DNA from: a virus
DNA: 61,043 nucleotides
Reading direction: 5' to 3' (one strand)
IMG/VR virus record: IMGVR_UViG_3300025687_007811
Span: 1-61,043 of that record
Made by a program: the position numbers and the translations under genes
Notes under the pieces: generated by a model
The model's database searches: none
The model's input: the letters and a program-made list of their open reading frames with translations, nothing else
Told to the model about the DNA's origin: nothing
In this document: piece by piece, positions 53,331-61,043 of the stretch
Numbering within the stretch: the stretch's first letter is position 1
How the letters are laid out: the number at the start of each line of letters is the position of its first letter

Positions 53331-55028
53331 ATGTCAAGAAATAAACAAAAAAATACAGAAGCACAGAGTCATAACCAAAATAGAGTAAAACCACTTGTTG
53401 GCAAAACAAGAAACCAAAAAACATACATACAGTCAATACTGTCTAATGACATTACTTTCTGTACTGGACCAGCAGGTTGTGGTAAAGCCCAGCCATTAGA
53501 TTCAATAGTTTATTGTAAAACTGGCCCAAAAGAAATGGGGGACATTGAAATTGGTGACATTGTTTGTACCCCCGATGGAAATTTTGCGTCTGTAACGGAT
53601 TTGCATTTTCAGGGTGAAAAAGATGTTTACATAATAATTTTCAAAAATGGACTGTCCGTAGAATGCTGCAAAGATCATTTATGGTTGGTTGAAGAATACA
53701 ATGGTAAAAATTGGCTTCCTGCTAGGGTTGTTGATACAAATTATTTGTTATCATCAAGATTAACTTATGATAGTAAATTTAGTAGATCAAAATTCAGAAT
53801 TAAACCATCCAATGTTGTAAATTTCACAAATAAAAACAATAATGAAATTGATCCATACATATTGGGATGCCTTCTTGGCGATGGCGGAATAACTAATGGG
53901 GTTAAATTAACGTGCCATGATGACGATTATGAAATAATTAAAACGATTAGCTCAAGATTGACTTCAGATCTATCAATTAATAAAAATAAAAATTTATACC
54001 AATATAGCATTACTTCTAAGCCCGGAAAAAGCAATCAGCTAAAACAAAATCTTATGAAGCTAAATTTGTTTGGACATAGGTCAGAGAATAAATTTATTCC
54101 TCACTCATATAAATATAGCGATTTTCATACAAGAGTTGATTTAATAAGGGGGCTGATGGATACTGATGGCTGCATAAGTAACGATGGAAAAATAAGCTTT
54201 TCCTCATCATCAAAAAAATTAGCATATGATGTAAAAGAAGTTTTAGAATCACTGGGTTGCATAGTTAGTATAAACACAAAAGAAACTACCCATCTTTTGC
54301 ATTACAGACTATATATTAAAGATTGTCAAAATATTGGTTTGTTTAATTTATCTAGAAAAGCATGTAGTCAAGTTCCTCAAAAAGAATATACTCAATATCA
54401 TTATATTAAAAGTATTGAGTATAAGGGGATAGAAGAATGTCAGTGCATAACTATTGATTCGCAAGATTGTCTATATCTAACTAATAACTTTATACCTACT
54501 CACAACTCTTTTGTCGCCGCTGGAATGGCTTCTGAACTACTGGCAAAAGGTTCTTGTGAAAAAATTATTGTTACAAGACCATTGATATGTACCGGAAAAG
54601 ACATTGGTTCACTTCCCGGCGAATTAAACGAAAAAATTCATCCTTATATGATGCCAATGTACGAAAACCTTAGTTACTTTTTTGGTAATCAATTCAATAT
54701 ACTCATAGAGAGAAGAAAAATTTGTTTTGAGCCACTAGAATTAATGAGGGGTATGACCTATCACAACTCTATAATGATTCTAGACGAGGCACAAAACTGC
54801 ACTATAGAACAAATTAAGATGTTTGTAACTAGAATGGGTGAAAATTCCAAATGTCTTATTAACGGCGATATTAAGCAGACCGATCTAAATAAAGACAGCG
54901 GACTATCTGAATGTATATCCCGCGTTAATTATTATGAAATACCGGGAATTGGAATATGTGAACTTGAATACTGTGATATACAAAGAAACGATATAATTAG
55001 CAGGTTCCTAATAGCTATGGAAGAATAA
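53331..55028 (+). CDS. phoH: PhoH-like ATPase interrupted by an intein
   Basis: 565 codons. Residues 1-52 and 393-565 form a 225-residue PhoH P-loop ATPase: FCTGPAGCGK joins SFVAAGMA across the splice site; IIVTRPLICTGKDIGSLPGE, NSIMILDEAQNCTIEQIKMF (Walker B) and CLINGDIKQTDL are family landmarks. PhoH proteins are common in phages; role unclear, perhaps RNA-related. The intein lies in the Walker A loop, so ATP binding needs splicing. Confidence 0.92.
   Translation: MSRNKQKNTEAQSHNQNRVKPLVGKTRNQKTYIQSILSNDITFCTGPAGCGKAQPLDSIVYCKTGPKEMGDIEIGDIVCTPDGNFASVTDLHFQGEKDVYIIIFKNGLSVECCKDHLWLVEEYNGKNWLPARVVDTNYLLSSRLTYDSKFSRSKFRIKPSNVVNFTNKNNNEIDPYILGCLLGDGGITNGVKLTCHDDDYEIIKTISSRLTSDLSINKNKNLYQYSITSKPGKSNQLKQNLMKLNLFGHRSENKFIPHSYKYSDFHTRVDLIRGLMDTDGCISNDGKISFSSSSKKLAYDVKEVLESLGCIVSINTKETTHLLHYRLYIKDCQNIGLFNLSRKACSQVPQKEYTQYHYIKSIEYKGIEECQCITIDSQDCLYLTNNFIPTHNSFVAAGMASELLAKGSCEKIIVTRPLICTGKDIGSLPGELNEKIHPYMMPMYENLSYFFGNQFNILIERRKICFEPLELMRGMTYHNSIMILDEAQNCTIEQIKMFVTRMGENSKCLINGDIKQTDLNKDSGLSECISRVNYYEIPGIGICELEYCDIQRNDIISRFLIAMEE
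53487..54506 (+). mobile_element. Ala1-type intein with LAGLIDADG endonuclease in PhoH
   Basis: Codons 53-392 (340 residues). It begins AQPLDSIVYCKTGPKE, so the first residue is Ala rather than Cys/Ser, and ends FIPTHN with Ser+1. Ala1 inteins use a non-standard first step. LAGLIDADG helices YILGCLLGDGGI and LIRGLMDTDGCI are well conserved, so homing activity is plausible. Confidence 0.9.
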
Positions 55029-55029
55029 C

Positions 55030-55248
55030 ATGAACAGACTTTTCGTATGTGTTGATTCTAGCGGTTGTTATGCGTTTTCACCAAAATATAAAGAAAGGTT
55101 TTACTCAAGCCTTGGCGATGCGAAAAACTCCATAAAAAAGTCCATCCGAATTCAAAACAAGAGAAGAAAAAAGGATGAGAAACTAAAATTTGAAGACTAT
55201 TCTATCATAGAATACGAATTAGTAGAAAAGGATACCCATAAACTATAA
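55030..55248 (+). CDS. Small hypothetical protein
   Basis: 72 residues. RLFVCVDSSGCYAFSPKYKE, then a highly basic helix (KKSIRIQNKRRKKDEKLKFE). No motif. Coupled to its neighbours (1-base overlap downstream). Confidence 0.6.
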   Translation: MNRLFVCVDSSGCYAFSPKYKERFYSSLGDAKNSIKKSIRIQNKRRKKDEKLKFEDYSIIEYELVEKDTHKL

Positions 55249-55589
55249 TGCCAATTTACACATATAGATGTGACGGTTGCGATTTCGAATTTGAAGCAAC
55301 ACAGTCCATAAAAGATAAACCATTAAGAAAGTGTCATAAGTGCAATAGAAACGCACTTCAAAGACTTTTGCACGCACCAATCTGCATTATGATGAATGAT
55401 GTTACAACAATCGGTCAGCTTGCCGAAAAAAACTCAAAGAAAATTGGTAAATACAAACTTGAAGAACTTGAGGCAAATGATCCGGGAATTCAAAAGAAGA
55501 AGAAGAACAAAGAGAAGAAAGAACTTCACGATAAGATCAACAAGATGACCCCACAACAGAAAAAGAGATACATAGAAGAAGGCAAATAA
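55248..55589 (+). CDS. FmdB-type zinc-ribbon protein
   Basis: 113 residues. MPIYTYRCDGCDFEFEATQS and LRKCHKCNRNALQRLLHAPI are the FmdB/CxxC_CxxC regulatory zinc ribbon, extended by a lysine-rich tail (KKKKNKEKKELHDK). Frequent in large phages next to replication genes; possible transcription or nucleic-acid role. Confidence 0.82.
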   Translation: MPIYTYRCDGCDFEFEATQSIKDKPLRKCHKCNRNALQRLLHAPICIMMNDVTTIGQLAEKNSKKIGKYKLEELEANDPGIQKKKKNKEKKELHDKINKMTPQQKKRYIEEGK

Positions 55590-55873
55590 TGATTAAAAAC
55601 GTAATAAAAACCGAAACAGATGAAAAACTACAATATTCAATAGACGATACTGTTTTAGCAAAAAAAGCTTCTGGTAAGTTTTTCGTACTCATGAAGGGTG
55701 GCGGAATGATAGATCCAGACTATCACAGAAAATCCGTAATTGAATCAAACGGTAATAAACTAAAGCGTGTAACTGAGCCAGTTTTTGCCAGTTATGTAAA
55801 ATATTTGGAAACCGGAGCGTATAGACACTTCGCAGTAGCTAGGAGATGTATGAATGAGCAATCCCAAATCTGA
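55589..55873 (+). CDS. Small hypothetical protein
   Basis: 94 residues, 1-base overlap. DDTVLAKKASGKFFVLMKGG is a possible small beta fold; C-terminal helix. Not recognised. Confidence 0.6.
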   Translation: MIKNVIKTETDEKLQYSIDDTVLAKKASGKFFVLMKGGGMIDPDYHRKSVIESNGNKLKRVTEPVFASYVKYLETGAYRHFAVARRCMNEQSQI

Positions 55874-56207
55874 AAGAAAAAGATTAAACAAAATTGAAAC
55901 CTGTTATATTGATAACAATTTCGAGACAATGACCTGCTCGGAACTTGCAAGGGATTTAAAACTTCCGGTCGCTCTTGTCAGGTCTAGATATAATAAGATG
56001 GTTGAACAGAAAAAAAAGAGAGAGGAAGATATTAAAAAGGCAAAACCAATAACTTCCGGCGACCTCTTAGCAAGAAAAGATAAAAGGGGCACCGTTACAA
56101 TGACTCCTGAATCCGCAATGTTATCAGATGAAACCAGAAAGACGCACAATGCCAAGAAAAAAACAAGACTCGACCGACACATCCACAAAATCAACCCCGA
56201 CAAGTAA
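55854..56207 (+). CDS. Possible helix-turn-helix protein
   Basis: 117 residues. YIDNNFETMTCSELARDLKL followed by PVALVRSRYNKMVEQKK resembles a helix-turn-helix (about 18-50); the C-terminal half is basic. It may bind DNA. Overlaps both neighbours by 20 and 59 bases. Confidence 0.6.
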   Translation: MSNPKSERKRLNKIETCYIDNNFETMTCSELARDLKLPVALVRSRYNKMVEQKKKREEDIKKAKPITSGDLLARKDKRGTVTMTPESAMLSDETRKTHNAKKKTRLDRHIHKINPDK

Positions 56208-56598
56208 AAGGCAGTACAAGTCAATTTTCAAAGAGGGGTACGTAACAGCCGGTAATTATATTACGGAAGTTATCTTCGAGAAGAGGCACAATCACTTTAA
56301 CTGCGGCAGGTTTCCCGAAAAATTCTGGACCGATAAAAAACACCAAGGTCCATATAAAGGTCAGGTTATACAGGCAAATAGACTTCTAAAGAAGTATCAT
56401 CCTGATAGTATCATTAAGGCCATCAAGTCTCCAGAAGCTAAATTTATTTTTAAACTTCAAGATAAAAAATTGATTCCGATTATTGAGAAAATCGAGTCAA
56501 GGCGGGTTGAGACCGAGATAGAATATAGCAAGCCTCAAGAAAGCGGAACGCCAATGCCGTCATTCAGCAAACACAAAAACATATTGAGGGATTTATGA
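56149..56598 (+). CDS. Hypothetical protein
   Basis: 149 residues from ATG 56149, within the end of the previous gene. Ser/Thr/Lys-rich N-terminus, then YKSIFKEGYVTAGNYITEVI and FNCGRFPEKFWTDKKHQGPY. It resembles a conserved phage protein next to recombination genes; function unknown. Confidence 0.6.
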   Translation: MPRKKQDSTDTSTKSTPTSKRQYKSIFKEGYVTAGNYITEVIFEKRHNHFNCGRFPEKFWTDKKHQGPYKGQVIQANRLLKKYHPDSIIKAIKSPEAKFIFKLQDKKLIPIIEKIESRRVETEIEYSKPQESGTPMPSFSKHKNILRDL

Positions 56599-57614
56599 GT
56601 AAAGATAAAAAGAGAAATCTAAGTAGCGAAAAAGATATAATAAAAGCTTTTGGTAAAATCATTTCAACCGGAAATGAACTCGTTAAAACAAAAGGTGATT
56701 TACAGTGCGTACCCTTTAGCCCATCTCTTGACTTGGCTTTGAATGGAGGTCTTTTAGAGGGAACTTGGACGATAATTAGCGGCAATCCTAAAACCGGAAA
56801 AACGACAAGCTGTTTACAGGTATGTAAAAACGCACAGGATTGTGGTAGGCCGGTAATATACGTTGATGGCGAGAGTCGTTTAAAAAAGTATAACCTAGAG
56901 GGAACGCAGGGTTTAGATCTTGATAAAATTCAGATCATCCATTCGCCAGAAGACGGTGAACAGTTATCAGCAGAAGACTTCCTAGATGTATGTGAGTCCA
57001 TGATACTAAAACCCGAAAACAAAGGTGCTATTTGCATTATAGATTCGTGTTCAAGTCTAGTCCCAAGGGCGGAATTAGAATCACCCGCTTCAGCCTCACT
57101 AAGAGCATCATTGCCGAAGCTATTATCACACTGGGTTAAGAAAAACGCACAGAACGTTGTGAAAAACAAGATTGTAGTAATTATTATAACTCACTACATC
57201 ACAAACACAAGCGGTTATGGAAAAGTTAAAATTCCAGACTGTGGCGTGATGGTTCAATATCAGGCTGATACAAGACTAGATATTGCCAGAATAGAAGATT
57301 GGCGAGAAGGTGGAGATAGTGGTAAAAAAATCGGTCAACTCGTACACTGGAAGGTTGATTGCTCCGCTATGGGTGCTTCTGGAAATGAGTGCGTTAGCTA
57401 TATCAGGTACGGCAAGGGTATAGATAAGGTACAAGAAATCATTGAATTAGCGGTTTCTTTTGGAATTATCGAAAAGGGCGGCTCATGGTACACTCTTTCT
57501 TTTCTTGAAGAACCCGTGAAAGTTCAGGGCATGAGCAATGTATACGACTTCTTATCAGAAAATCCAGAACAGATAAAAGTAGTTACTGAAAAAGTAATGG
57601 AAATGCTTTTATGA
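56595..57614 (+). CDS. uvsX: RecA/UvsX-like recombinase
   Basis: 339 residues. Walker A SGNPKTGKTT (about 62-71), GRPVIYVDGESRLKKYNLEG, AICIIDSCSSLVPRAELESP (Walker B) and VVIIITHYITNTSGYGK (L2 region) define a RecA-family core; size and layout match phage UvsX. Catalyses strand exchange for recombination-dependent replication and repair. Coupled to the next gene by ATGA overlap. Confidence 0.87.
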   Translation: MSKDKKRNLSSEKDIIKAFGKIISTGNELVKTKGDLQCVPFSPSLDLALNGGLLEGTWTIISGNPKTGKTTSCLQVCKNAQDCGRPVIYVDGESRLKKYNLEGTQGLDLDKIQIIHSPEDGEQLSAEDFLDVCESMILKPENKGAICIIDSCSSLVPRAELESPASASLRASLPKLLSHWVKKNAQNVVKNKIVVIIITHYITNTSGYGKVKIPDCGVMVQYQADTRLDIARIEDWREGGDSGKKIGQLVHWKVDCSAMGASGNECVSYIRYGKGIDKVQEIIELAVSFGIIEKGGSWYTLSFLEEPVKVQGMSNVYDFLSENPEQIKVVTEKVMEMLL

Positions 57615-58042
57615 CCGTTATTGGATTTGACGGCAAAGAACATAAATTCAATTACTCAAAGTATAACTACAGAAAAAATAGGGGGAATAAATCCTCTCAC
57701 CACAAAAGAGCGTACTCTGTTATAAAAGAGTTGTTCCCAAACCTATCCGTCTATGAGGAAGTAACCCTGCCCGGCTCCAAAAGGATTGGCAGAAAAACAT
57801 TGCTGTATGCCGACTTCTTCATTCCAGACCTAATGCTTGTTATTGAGGTTCATGGAAAGCAGCATTACAAATACATCCCATTCTTTCACGACACTAAGAT
57901 GAATTTCATCAAAGCAAAACAAAGGGACTCCGACAAAAAAGAATGGTGTGAAATGAACGATATTGATTTATTAGCACTACCACACTATGAGAAAGATGAA
58001 GAATGGAAACTGAAGATAATGAAGATAAGATCAAGGGATTAA
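57611..58042 (+). CDS. VSR/EDxHD-like endonuclease
   Basis: 143 residues. YADFFIPDLMLVIEVHGKQH, then YKYIPFFHDT, is the PD-(D/E)XK core variant seen in VSR-like and phage repair or homing nucleases. It has no NUMOD or zinc finger and sits between recombination genes, so a DNA-repair role (rather than homing) is plausible. Overlaps both neighbours. Confidence 0.7.
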   Translation: MTVIGFDGKEHKFNYSKYNYRKNRGNKSSHHKRAYSVIKELFPNLSVYEEVTLPGSKRIGRKTLLYADFFIPDLMLVIEVHGKQHYKYIPFFHDTKMNFIKAKQRDSDKKEWCEMNDIDLLALPHYEKDEEWKLKIMKIRSRD

Positions 58043-58488
58043 TAGAGTTCACTGAATGGGTTGATGCTTTCTGTGAAATGAATCATCTGCCAAATATTAA
58101 CTACCAAGAAGAATATAAAGATGCCCTAAACTTAGGAGCGGAAGATATTACGATGATGTCTTCTGATGAATGTCTTCAAACTTCTATAGTTCTGATGAAC
58201 TACGCCAGCTTTATACAAAAGCAAAAATCCCTTATTCAAGGAAAGCTTTTATGGTGCAATTCAGCAATTGATTATATCTGTAGTAGACAATGGACGAGCT
58301 ACGATAAATATATGCCAGCAGACATCAAAAAGAAAGCAATAATCTCTGAAAATAAATACGCTGAAGCTATTGAGAAGTGTCGTATCCGTTTAATGACCGC
58401 AAACAATACGCTTGAGGAAAACTATGTAGACTTAAAAAAAAGAGCATCTATTTTTGAATCGTTAGGAAGAAAGAGGAGTTTTGAATGA
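58003..58488 (+). CDS. Hypothetical recombination-associated protein
   Basis: 161 residues, mostly helical (IVLMNYASFIQKQKSLIQGK), with conserved CNSAIDYICSRQW. Located between the UvsX-like and helicase genes, like recombination mediators or loading proteins in T4-like phages, but no direct similarity seen. Confidence 0.6.
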   Translation: METEDNEDKIKGLIEFTEWVDAFCEMNHLPNINYQEEYKDALNLGAEDITMMSSDECLQTSIVLMNYASFIQKQKSLIQGKLLWCNSAIDYICSRQWTSYDKYMPADIKKKAIISENKYAEAIEKCRIRLMTANNTLEENYVDLKKRASIFESLGRKRSFE

Positions 58489-59000
58489 GCGTAATATCTG
58501 AAACAATGACAATTGTCGGCAAGTTAAATCAACTTATTGACGAATTAGCCGCCGGAATAGAAGAGTCCGACTGGGAAAGAATACGTTATGTATACGAGGA
58601 AGTAACTGGAGAGGAAGCTCCAGAAGTAGAGAAGCAGCCGGTTTCTGAAATTGATAGTAGCGTAGTACAGGCACTTATCAAAAGAATAGAAAACCTTGAA
58701 AAACCAAAAAAGCCCACACGTAAACGAAAAACCACGGTAAAGAAAAAAGAGGAACCCAAAACCAACAGTAACAACAAGTTTGAAGAAATGCAGTTGAGTT
58801 TAGAGAGTGAGCTAACACCGGCTGAAAGAAAGCAACTGGAATCAATTAATGACGAGGTTCCGCCAACACCAAGAACAAGACCTGCTTTTAAAAAAGTTTC
58901 CGTAGAATGTCGTCTTTGTAATAAGACATACGAAGTGCATCCGTCACTAAAAAGAGAATCATATGTTTGTGATAAATGCGTATCAAGGAGAGCGAGATAA
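58485..59000 (+). CDS. Hypothetical protein with C-terminal zinc finger
   Basis: 171 residues. Helical N-terminus, basic middle (PKKPTRKRKTTVKKKEEPK), acidic segment, then ECRLCNKTYEVHPSLKRE with YVCDKC (Cys4 finger, about 141-166). Likely DNA-binding accessory to the helicase gene that follows directly. Confidence 0.6.
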   Translation: MSVISETMTIVGKLNQLIDELAAGIEESDWERIRYVYEEVTGEEAPEVEKQPVSEIDSSVVQALIKRIENLEKPKKPTRKRKTTVKKKEEPKTNSNNKFEEMQLSLESELTPAERKQLESINDEVPPTPRTRPAFKKVSVECRLCNKTYEVHPSLKRESYVCDKCVSRRAR

Positions 59001-60503
59001 ATGAGTGAAGAAAAACTGAAGAACATAGCGTCTGAAAGGGCCGTATTAGCCGGTATTTGCCAGCATGGTAAAGACGCCTATGTTGATGTTCAGTCCTTAA
59101 TCAGTGACCACACATTTACAGTTGACTATAATAAAATTCTATGGAAGTGCCTCTCTAGAGCTATTGAAAATGATAACCATATAGATTTTCCAGCGGTTTT
59201 ATCTGCTGCTAAATCACTTGGTTTAGATGAATATATCGAGAAAAAGGAAGTTCTAAATCATATCAATGGCGTGATGAATACGCCGGTCCACTTAGAGAAT
59301 GTATATACACATGCTAAGAAAATTAAGAGACTGGAATTTGCTAGAGAAGTTCAGAATTCATTGCGAGATATTTATCGTAGTATCAACGATATATCTGGCG
59401 ACGAAAGCTTAAATTCGATCTTGTCTCTAGCGGAAGAACCGATTCAGAGGATATGCCTTAAATATATCAAAGAGGACGAATCCAATCCAAAACTTATCAG
59501 CGAAAACATTGATGACTACATAGAGCACGTCAAAAACAATAAATGTGAACAGGTAGGTATTTCGACCGGAAACCCAGCTTTTGATAAGGCAATTGGTGGT
59601 GGCTTAAGAAGAAAGTGTGTTGATGTTATTGGGGCACGCCCTAAAACCGGCAAGAGTGTATTTGCCGATAATACAGCACTTCACGTTGCATCAAATGGTA
59701 TTCCGGTATTAATGCTTGATACCGAAATGAGCCAGCAGGATCACTGGAATAGACTTCTAGCCAATATTAGTGAAATTGAAATCAATGATATCTCCACTGG
59801 TAAATTCTCAGACGATCCAGAGAATATTGTCAAAATAAACAAAGCACTTGACAAGATAAAGCAAATCCCATATTACTATATCAGTATTGCCGGTAAGCCA
59901 TTTGAGGAAACACTATCAATAGCCAGAAGATGGCTTATTAAGAATGTTGGATATGACGAAAATGGAAAGCTTAATGACTGCGTGATAATCTACGACTACC
60001 TCAAACTAATGACATCAACGAGTATTAGCAACAACTTAGCAGAGTTTCAGGTTCTTGGCTTTCAAATAACTTCTCTTCACAATTTCTGTGTTGAGCATGA
60101 TTGTGCGTGCCTTTCCTTCGTCCAGTTAAATAGAGACGGCATAACAAAAGAATCAACCGATGCTGTTTCTGGTTCTGACAGAATTATTTGGTTATGCACA
60201 AGCTTTTCCATCTTTAAAGCTAAAACCACCGAAGAAATGGCTATGGACGGAATAACAAATGGAAATAGAAAGCTGATTCCAATTGTATCAAGGCATGGAC
60301 CCGGTATTGATGATGAAGGATATATCTGCCTCAATATGATTGGAGAGCATTCAAAACTGATTGAAATAGGAACGATAAGAGAGATAAAAAGAAATGAGAA
60401 AAACGATGAAGCCGGAATCCCAGACAGAGAAGATATCGATCCTGAAGATGAAATTGATGACGACGATTTCAGAACTCTTGACAACCTTCGGAGTGACGAA
60501 TAG
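59001..60503 (+). CDS. dnaB: DnaB-like replicative helicase
   Basis: 500 residues. N-terminal DnaB domain (ERAVLAGICQHGKDAYVDVQ), then Walker A GARPKTGKSVFADN (about 211-224), LMLDTEMSQQDHWNRL, CVIIYDYLKLMTS (Walker B) and CLSFVQLNRDGITKESTDAV, all RecA-like hexameric helicase motifs. The acidic C-terminus (DREDIDPEDEIDDDDF) may bind the primase, whose gene overlaps its end. Confidence 0.92.
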   Translation: MSEEKLKNIASERAVLAGICQHGKDAYVDVQSLISDHTFTVDYNKILWKCLSRAIENDNHIDFPAVLSAAKSLGLDEYIEKKEVLNHINGVMNTPVHLENVYTHAKKIKRLEFAREVQNSLRDIYRSINDISGDESLNSILSLAEEPIQRICLKYIKEDESNPKLISENIDDYIEHVKNNKCEQVGISTGNPAFDKAIGGGLRRKCVDVIGARPKTGKSVFADNTALHVASNGIPVLMLDTEMSQQDHWNRLLANISEIEINDISTGKFSDDPENIVKINKALDKIKQIPYYYISIAGKPFEETLSIARRWLIKNVGYDENGKLNDCVIIYDYLKLMTSTSISNNLAEFQVLGFQITSLHNFCVEHDCACLSFVQLNRDGITKESTDAVSGSDRIIWLCTSFSIFKAKTTEEMAMDGITNGNRKLIPIVSRHGPGIDDEGYICLNMIGEHSKLIEIGTIREIKRNEKNDEAGIPDREDIDPEDEIDDDDFRTLDNLRSDE

Positions 60504-61043
60504 TTATCAGTGCGGCAGTCTATTGGTCTCAAATTGCCCAATCCATGATGGCGACAACATTTCCGCCTTTAATATAAATATAGATCCAGACAGCAATCAC
60601 TACGGATCTTGGTTTTGTAACACCAAGGGGTGCCACCACAAGTACGGTCAGGACGTTATTGCTCTTACTCATTGTTTTCTTGACAAGAAATATGACAAGA
60701 CTCACTCATTTGTTGAAGTTATCAAATTCTGCGAAGAGTTTACCAAAGGGGTCATTTCTATTAATGGGGACATTCCGGTTCGCCAAACAACTTTAGACGA
60801 CATTCTTTTAAAAAATAAAAAAGTCGATAACCCAAACAAAGGCTACACTAGAGACGTTGTTAGAAGTAGACTTGTATTTCCGGCTACCTATTATTTGAAT
60901 CGAGGGTTTTCTGAAACGGTTCTAAACGAGTTAGACATTGGACTGTGCAATGATCCAAAGTCAGAAATGTATAACCGAATTGTCTTTCCCGTGTATGATG
61001 AAACTGACACATACATGGTTGGATGCGTTGGTAGATCAATAAA
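60448..61043 (+). CDS. DnaG-like primase, 5' part only
   Basis: At least 198 residues, running off the window. Start at 60448 or 60457, overlapping the helicase. CPIHDGDNISAFNINID with WFCNTKGCHH is a primase zinc-binding domain; NRIVFPVYDETDTYMVGCVG begins a TOPRIM-type domain at the edge. Makes RNA primers together with the helicase. The C-terminus is not visible. Confidence 0.85.
   Translation, partial: MKLMTTISELLTTFGVTNSYQCGSLLVSNCPIHDGDNISAFNINIDPDSNHYGSWFCNTKGCHHKYGQDVIALTHCFLDKKYDKTHSFVEVIKFCEEFTKGVISINGDIPVRQTTLDDILLKNKKVDNPNKGYTRDVVRSRLVFPATYYLNRGFSETVLNELDIGLCNDPKSEMYNRIVFPVYDETDTYMVGCVGRSI

Noticed and set aside
58586-59026. 146-codon minus-strand frame
   Set aside because: Ser/Leu-rich shadow of the zinc-finger protein gene.
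1-61043. CRISPR arrays, rRNA genes, insertion sequences
   Set aside because: I saw no regularly spaced repeats, no rRNA-like sequence and no transposase or terminal inverted repeats.

Overview
The window looks like part of the genome of a large tailed bacteriophage (jumbo-phage style). Genes are densely packed and mostly overlap by 1-20 bases. There is a T4-like replication and recombination block: single-strand binding protein, RecA/UvsX-like protein, DnaB-like helicase and the start of a DnaG-like primase. Nucleotide genes include dCMP deaminase, dUTPase and a B12-dependent ribonucleotide reductase. There are two homing inteins, at least six free-standing homing endonucleases and a very large tRNA array. 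The host is unknown. A DUF1501 protein with a Tat signal, a family common in Planctomycetes and Bacteroidetes, weakly suggests a planctomycete-like or other Gram-negative host. That is inference only.

Layout. 1-5040: a NADAR protein and what looks like an RNA-repair set (intein-split metallophosphoesterase, polynucleotide-kinase-like P-loop protein, Rnl1-type RNA ligase). 5040-19080: the tRNA region, where tRNA genes alternate with small phage genes and homing endonucleases; it also holds a tmRNA gene. 19095-27325: a lipid/sugar enzyme pair (GT28-like transferase and LpxH-like phosphoesterase), a deaminase, a PcfJ-like protein, an RlaP-like nucleotidyltransferase, a hotdog thioesterase, a band-7 lipoprotein, more tRNAs and a conserved phage protein. 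27326-27742: a non-coding stretch with two tRNA-like units in permuted order. 27771-30759: exported or membrane proteins (nuclease, DUF1501, PAS). 30795-41576, minus strand: a 13-gene glycan operon (glycosyltransferases, GDP-mannose epimerase-like enzyme, sulfotransferases, FkbM methyltransferase, sugar aminotransferase and dehydrogenase). 42102-49895: SSB, a glycosyltransferase and probable virion or lysis proteins (permuted NlpC/P60 enzyme, trypsin-like protease, beta-rich proteins). 49985-61043: nucleotide metabolism, PhoH with an intein, recombination and replication genes.

The most striking content is RNA. About 30 tRNAs can be assigned and together they cover all 20 amino acids. None encodes CCA; nearly all end in the discriminator base followed by CT. 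The tmRNA gene at 11372-11713 is circularly permuted: its T arm and 3' acceptor strand lie upstream of the 5' acceptor strand, pseudoknot and tag frame (AERNFALAV-stop). Two further loci at 27326-27660 have the same permuted order (T arm and 3' acceptor strand, a 17-21 base spacer, then the complementary 5' acceptor strand and D arm). Several tRNAs with Pro, Asn, Lys, His or Arg anticodons carry the long variable arm normally limited to Ser, Leu and bacterial Tyr tRNAs. Together with the RNA-repair genes and an RlaP-like protein, this suggests a phage that brings its own translation and rescue machinery and can repair cut tRNAs, plausibly against host tRNA-cleaving defences.
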